DNA of 64,000 nt from Burkholderia sp. Bp8963 (GTDB taxonomy: Bacteria; Pseudomonadota; Gammaproteobacteria; Burkholderiales; Burkholderiaceae). Shown in pieces: positions 60,785 through 64,000 of the stretch. The stretch lies in NCBI RefSeq assembly GCF_003854275.1, contig NZ_QTQP01000019.1, forward strand, positions 1 to 64,000. Direction: 5' to 3'. The position numbers and the translations under genes are program-made. How positions within the stretch are numbered: the first letter of the stretch is position 1; every line of letters starts with the position of its first letter. The notes below the pieces were generated by a model. The model worked only from the letters and a program-made list of their open reading frames with translations. It was not told the DNA's origin and made no database searches.

Positions 60785-61392
60785 GAACGGCCTGCCCGCG
60801 CCGAAAACCACGAGGTTGCGTTCGTCGAGCCGCTGCTCGCTGCATCGCCACGCAGCCGATCGAACAGCCGGTCGAGCGGCACCGACGAGTCGGGCGCACG
60901 CGCCGCTTCCGCCGCCGGTTGACTGAACATCTTTTTCAGTAACCCGAAGGGTTCACCCGACGCATCGGCACTGGAAGCCGCGACTTGCGCCCCGGTGTCG
61001 GCAGGCATCTGTTCGGATTGAGTCGGCCGGGCGGGCGCACGCTGGGGCGCTTCGGCGCTGTCGCGCAACCGGTCGTCTTCGACCGTGAGCAGCCGATACC
61101 TCGACTGCCTCGGAAAGGTCGCCTCGGACACGGCAGCGTCGCGATCGCGTTCAGCTGACGGGTCCGTCACGCGCACGGTCGCCATGATGGCATTGCGCAG
61201 GCCCGGACCCTCGCCCGGCGCTGCGTAACCCGGTTGCTCGTCACGCGCGCTCTCGCCCGGATCGACGAGGCCGAGCAACGGCCAGCGCGCACGTGCCCGT
61301 TCGGCCTCCGCCTCGGCGCGGATTTCCTGATAATGTTCCGCGTCACCGCCAAAACGCCTGAACAGCGATTCGATATCCCGTGAGGTCGACAT
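60781..61392 (-). CDS. bcsP: Cellulose operon accessory protein BcsP
   Basis: 203 residues. The N-terminus SRDIESLFRRFGGDAEHYQE is the conserved BcsP block; the rest is disordered and Ala/Arg/Asp-rich, ending with PLDRLFDRLRGDA. It is believed to work with BcsD and BcsQ in organising the complex. The start Met lies 12 codons inside the longest frame and begins the conserved block. Confidence 0.8.
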   Translation of the reverse strand: MSTSRDIESLFRRFGGDAEHYQEIRAEAEAERARARWPLLGLVDPGESARDEQPGYAAPGEGPGLRNAIMATVRVTDPSAERDRDAAVSEATFPRQSRYRLLTVEDDRLRDSAEAPQRAPARPTQSEQMPADTGAQVAASSADASGEPFGLLKKMFSQPAAEAARAPDSSVPLDRLFDRLRGDAASSGSTNATSWFSARAGRS

Positions 61393-61438
61393 AGCGTGCC
61401 TTTTAGTTATGGGGCGAACTTCCGCCAATCAAACGCGC

Positions 61439-61945
61439 TCAGTCCTTCGCACGTGCGTTCCCGTGTGCCCTCTCACGTACCGTCTGACGTGCTGCCGTTT
61501 GACGTTCAATACGCAGCTCGATCCTGGAATCGTTTTCGGGAGAAGCCTCCTGGGCCACACGCAGGCCGGCCGCGCCCAACGTATCGAACCAGGCCTGGTA
61601 AGCCCCTTGCAGGAACGCAGGGGACCACTCCAGCGCACCATCGCCAAACGCACGCAGCGGCGCCGCGTAGTGCGTGATCCGCAGGAAATCGTGCTCGTCG
61701 ACAAGCTCGACGTAACCCCATTGCGCTTCGCGCCACTGCGCATTCAATGCACTCGCGAGATCGTTCGTCGATTCGCAGTGCGGCAGCGGACGCGCTGCCG
61801 CGAACCGCGCACCGACGCGCGCCATCAACTGTCGCAACTCGTCGTGATCGAGCTGATCGGCAAATTCGGTTGCCAGTGCTTCCAGGAATCCACGCCATTG
61901 CGGCGACACTCGATGCTCGAGAAGATGCTCCAAAATACCTTGCAT
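61439..61945 (-). CDS. bcsD: Cellulose crystallisation subunit BcsD
   Basis: 168 residues. PQWRGFLEALATEFADQLDH, LRQLMARVGARFAAARPLP and WGYVELVDEHDFLRITHYAA are BcsD blocks. In Komagataeibacter, BcsD forms periplasmic rings that bundle glucan chains; its presence makes this a type I bcs operon. The start was placed at MQGILEHLL, where homology begins, with GGGAGAG nine bases upstream. First gene of the operon. Confidence 0.9.
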   Translation of the reverse strand: MQGILEHLLEHRVSPQWRGFLEALATEFADQLDHDELRQLMARVGARFAAARPLPHCESTNDLASALNAQWREAQWGYVELVDEHDFLRITHYAAPLRAFGDGALEWSPAFLQGAYQAWFDTLGAAGLRVAQEASPENDSRIELRIERQTAARQTVRERAHGNARAKD

Positions 61946-62116
61946 GGCAGGCGTACTCTCCCGTTGAGCGCCGAACGACACGGTAAGACAATCAAGCTGA
62001 CGATGATCGGAGTGGACCGCATTGCGCTGCGGCGGGCGAGGCACTGTTAGCGTTTTCCCGAATCTTATCGAATCGGAATTTCCGAATGTCACCCGATATC
62101 TAGTCGAAAAACGCCA

Positions 62117-62142
62117 AACTGTTTGACGTGAGTCAAACAGTT
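62117..62142. promoter_or_regulatory. Perfect 11-bp inverted repeat upstream of the bcs operon
   Basis: AACTGTTTGAC-gtga-GTCAAACAGTT lies 172 bases before the bcsD ATG. The symmetry is perfect. It may be an operator for a dimeric regulator of cellulose genes or a transcription terminator for an unseen transcript; there is no clear T-run on either side. Confidence 0.6.
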
Positions 62143-62226
62143 GTCATTGATCAAGCGCGACGGGAGAAATTCGCCTATCGCAATCTGGCTGATTGCGAAG
62201 GCGATCGCGAGCATCAGTGCACCGTT

Positions 62227-62436
62227 CTATGCGGCAGACGCGAGACGTTCCCGCCAAAAATCGCCGTCAGCCCCAAATACCTTGCTTTGCCACTTGGTGC
62301 CGTCCCAGTAGACCGGGAACCAGCATGGGTTACCGGGCCATCGGCCTTCACACCACATCGGTTCCGCAGGCGGATTGGTGCACGGGAGCCACGTTCCTTC
62401 CCGGATAGGACGCTGTTGCAGATCGGCTATGTTCAT
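62227..62436 (-). CDS. Possible small Trp-rich protein
   Basis: 69 residues. The sequence is rich in Trp, Pro and Cys (EGTWLPCTNPPAEPMWCEGR and FPVYWDGTKWQSK), a repeated W-x-P-V-x-W-x-G style seen in small uncharacterised phage and proteobacterial proteins. The Shine-Dalgarno is weak. Composition argues for a real protein, but nothing else supports it. Function unknown. Confidence 0.4.
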   Translation of the reverse strand: MNIADLQQRPIREGTWLPCTNPPAEPMWCEGRWPGNPCWFPVYWDGTKWQSKVFGADGDFWRERLASAA

Positions 62437-62539
62437 GGTCTCGGCTCGCTCTAATTATGTTTCCACATGAACACTATCCTACCGTTATTTTTCAATTCCA
62501 TTTCAATTAAGAAATAATATCTATATTGTTGTTTTTGTC

Positions 62540-62775
62540 TGACAAACGTGCATCCGGGCTTGCATCCCGATCCGGTTGTAGCGAATTTCCGGCGACGCGC
62601 GTTGCATTCTCATCGCATTGGCAGTTTCGTACAGGTGTTTGGCGGCAGCCGCAGTTCGGTGTGCCATAGAATCCACTCGACACCGCCATGCCTCAGGAAC
62701 TATCCCAGATCCGGGGGCACCCCGATACGGCGGCTCTTGGCCCGGCACGAAGGTGTGCCGGGCTTTCTTTTTTGA
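62540..62775 (+). ncRNA. Candidate small RNA ending at an intrinsic terminator
   Basis: The sequence upstream of the terminator has several short inverted repeats and no convincing reading frame on the plus strand, and AT-rich promoter-like DNA lies at 62500-62540. A transcript ending at 62775 is the simplest explanation for the orphan terminator. The 5' end is a guess. No known RNA family is recognised. Confidence 0.35.
62741..62775 (+). terminator. Rho-independent terminator
   Basis: CCCGGCAC and GTGCCGGG form a perfect 8-bp stem around GAAGGT, followed directly by CTTTCTTTTTT. This is the cleanest intrinsic terminator in the window. Confidence 0.88.
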
Positions 62776-62933
62776 CAAGCCGGCATACCGAACGACGTAT
62801 CGCGCACACCGTACGCCACTTCCGGCCGGCGCGGCTACATCGCAGTCCTATATAAGTAAATGCTACATGATGCCTGGCAATGCAGGCTGAAACCTACTTC
62901 AGCCGGCAGTCGCTGTAGTAGGCCGTAGCGGAT

Positions 62934-63167
62934 TCAGGCGCGCCCGGGAACGGCCTCGGCACGCAATTCGCATACCACCTCTCTGCTGCTGGCCAGTTCT
63001 TCGATCTGGGCCAGCGTCAGTGCGGCAATCCACGATGCGGTCTTGTCAGAGATGCCCAACTGACGGATGGCCTCCTCGCGATCGATACGCAGCATCTGCT
63101 GCACGAGCCCGAGGTACGACAGATTGAATGATTCAATCGCGTCGAATATATCGTCCTGTTCGGCCAT
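62934..63167 (-). CDS. FlhD-like transcriptional regulator, without FlhC
   Basis: 77 residues. FNLSYLGLVQQMLRIDREEA, then RQLGISDKTASWIAALTLAQ and ELASSREVVCELR follow the FlhD pattern (NLSYLLLAQ … LGI … AALTLPQM … LVCHFR). FlhD with FlhC normally switches on flagellar genes; here no flhC follows, and the gene lies between galU and the cellulose operon. The start Met has AGGA six bases upstream; longer frames upstream are not homologous. It is about 30 residues shorter than enteric FlhD. Confidence 0.75.
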   Translation of the reverse strand: MAEQDDIFDAIESFNLSYLGLVQQMLRIDREEAIRQLGISDKTASWIAALTLAQIEELASSREVVCELRAEAVPGRA

Positions 63168-63647
63168 GATCGTTCCTGATCGGACAGCGGTTGTGTTCGG
63201 CCCATCACGCACGCGGGCGCGTATCCGCCGCGTGTCCGGAATTCGCAGTCGGCTTTTCATTATTAAACTGTACGTCATACGAATGCGCGCTCGCCGACAA
63301 AATCTAGACGATATTCGCCACTTCACGCCACTTCGCGCTGCATCCGCGACACGCGTGATCGGGCTGGCCCGCAAACGTTTCAACCCCCGTTCCGTCTATC
63401 CATTCCGATGACCCGACGTTACGCGCCACGCATGCCGCTCGACCGGCGCGGATACGAACCGACTGGCGGATTTGCACTAGATTCAGTCGCTGCCCTGTTT
63501 TCGAACGCCCCTAGGATTTCCCGAATTGCAGTCGGGCCGACTGTGCGACTGCTCTCGTGCCGCGCCGAACGATTCGGCGCACACGGACAGCCGCGCCGGA
63601 TATCGACGTTGTCAGCCTTTCATTTCGAACAGATGGAACCCACCACT
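63168..63647. other. Intergenic region between the FlhD-like gene and galU
   Basis: 480 bases between divergent genes. It contains the hairpin GCGCCGAA-cga-TTCGGCGC (63562-63580), 67 bases before the galU start, which could be a 5'-leader structure. No further gene was supported on either strand. Confidence 0.45.
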
Positions 63648-64000
63648 ATGTTGAAAGTGACGAAAGCTGTATTTCCGGTCGCCGGCCTCGGCACCCGCTT
63701 CCTGCCGGCCACCAAGGCAAGCCCGAAGGAGATGCTGCCCGTCGTGGACAAGCCGTTGATCCAGTATGCGGTTGAGGAAGCGATCGAAGCGGGCATCACC
63801 GAGATGATCTTCGTGACGGGCCGCAGCAAGCGCGCGATCGAGGATCACTTCGACAAGTCGTACGAGATCGAGGCGGAGCTCGAGGCACGCGGCAAGGAGA
63901 AACTGCTGTCGCTCGTGCGCAGCATCAAGCCGAGCCACGTCGATTGCTTCTACGTGCGCCAGGCCGAAGCGCTGGGGCTCGGTCATGCGGTGATGTGCGC
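63648..64000 (+). CDS. galU: UTP-glucose-1-phosphate uridylyltransferase, N-terminal part
   Basis: The first 117 residues of GalU; the gene runs off the window. The nucleotide-binding loop [19 protein letters not shown] and the [14 protein letters not shown] segment are unmistakable. GalU makes UDP-glucose, the direct substrate of BcsA, and also feeds LPS and capsule synthesis. The ATG at 63648 begins [13 protein letters not shown], the family start; GGAA lies about ten bases upstream. Confidence 0.95.
   Translation, partial: MLKVTKAVFPVAGLGTRFLPATKASPKEMLPVVDKPLIQYAVEEAIEAGITEMIFVTGRSKRAIEDHFDKSYEIEAELEARGKEKLLSLVRSIKPSHVDCFYVRQAEALGLGHAVMC

Larger units (their letters stand above)
62437..62933. 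other. Intergenic region with a plus-strand terminator and no gene for it
   Basis: About 500 bases with no supported protein gene. It contains a Rho-independent terminator on the plus strand (62741-62775) but no plus-strand gene before it. A second small hairpin (GCTGAA/TTCAGC, 62886-62903) lies past the FlhD-like gene and could end that transcript. The part 62460-62540 is AT-rich, as expected of promoters. Confidence 0.5.

Noticed and set aside
62521-62778. 85-codon minus-strand frame over the intrinsic terminator
   Set aside because: It reads through the terminator stem and T-run, has no Shine-Dalgarno-supported start and no protein-like pattern.
1-64000. CRISPR arrays, rRNA and tRNA genes
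   Set aside because: No regularly spaced repeat series and no recognisable rRNA or tRNA sequence was seen on reading both strands.

Overview
The window looks like chromosomal DNA of a Burkholderia-type betaproteobacterium. It is GC-rich, has two Burkholderia-style trimeric porins beginning MQ/MT…AQSSV(S/T)LYG, a bcs cellulose operon beside galU, and long, tightly overlapped operons. No tRNA, rRNA or CRISPR array was recognised. About 1-49 kb is accessory DNA (conjugative, catabolic, biosynthetic and insertion-sequence modules). About 49.3-64 kb reads as conserved host DNA.

Region A (1.1-21.2 kb, almost all minus strand) is the transfer backbone of an integrative conjugative element or plasmid. 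From right to left it holds an AlpA-like regulator, a small sigma-region-4-like protein, a ParA-like ATPase with a degenerate P-loop, an exported TrbM-like protein, VirB1, 2, 3, 4, 6, 5, 7, 8, 9, 10 and 11, a coupling protein (VirD4/TraG) split into two overlapping genes, a PriCT/Toprim primase-like protein, an LPD7-type protein, a MobC-like protein and a relaxase. Most junctions are ATGA or TGAnATG overlaps, so it is probably one long operon. No integrase or replication initiator of this element is inside the window.

Region B (21.5-32.5 kb) is an amide or urea-type nitrogen catabolism module. A minus-strand operon encodes a urea/branched-chain-type ABC transporter (two permeases, two ATPases, Tat-type binding protein), an amidase, an AA_synth-family protein and a porin. 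Beside it are an XRE regulator, a second amidase and an FCD/GntR regulator, with a perfect palindrome in the control region.

Region C (32.7-44.9 kb) is the most interesting part: an apparently undescribed biosynthetic operon next to a LuxR/LuxI quorum-sensing pair. It has an acyl carrier protein, an AMP-forming ligase and a LysA-fold PLP decarboxylase (together resembling the set found in exosortase-A loci and the BtrI/J/K logic), two acyl-CoA dehydrogenase-like proteins, a GNAT acetyltransferase, and two tandem pairs of FabH-like ketosynthases. In each pair the first protein has lost the active-site Cys and His and the second keeps them, as in PqsB/PqsC. An IS30-family element (44.88-45.99 kb, 27-bp inverted repeats) sits 30 bp after luxI.

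Region D (46-49.3 kb) is a degraded island edge: a hypothetical protein, a broken P4-type integrase C-terminus, a ParE/RelE toxin-antitoxin pair, a lipoprotein, and an AT-rich secreted-protein gene interrupted by an in-frame TAA.

Region E (49.3-64 kb) holds a porin, the cellulose operon bcsD-bcsP-bcsQ-bcsA-bcsB-bcsC (minus strand, no bcsZ between bcsB and bcsC), an orphan FlhD-like regulator and the start of galU. GalU makes the UDP-glucose that BcsA polymerises, so the grouping is metabolically coherent.
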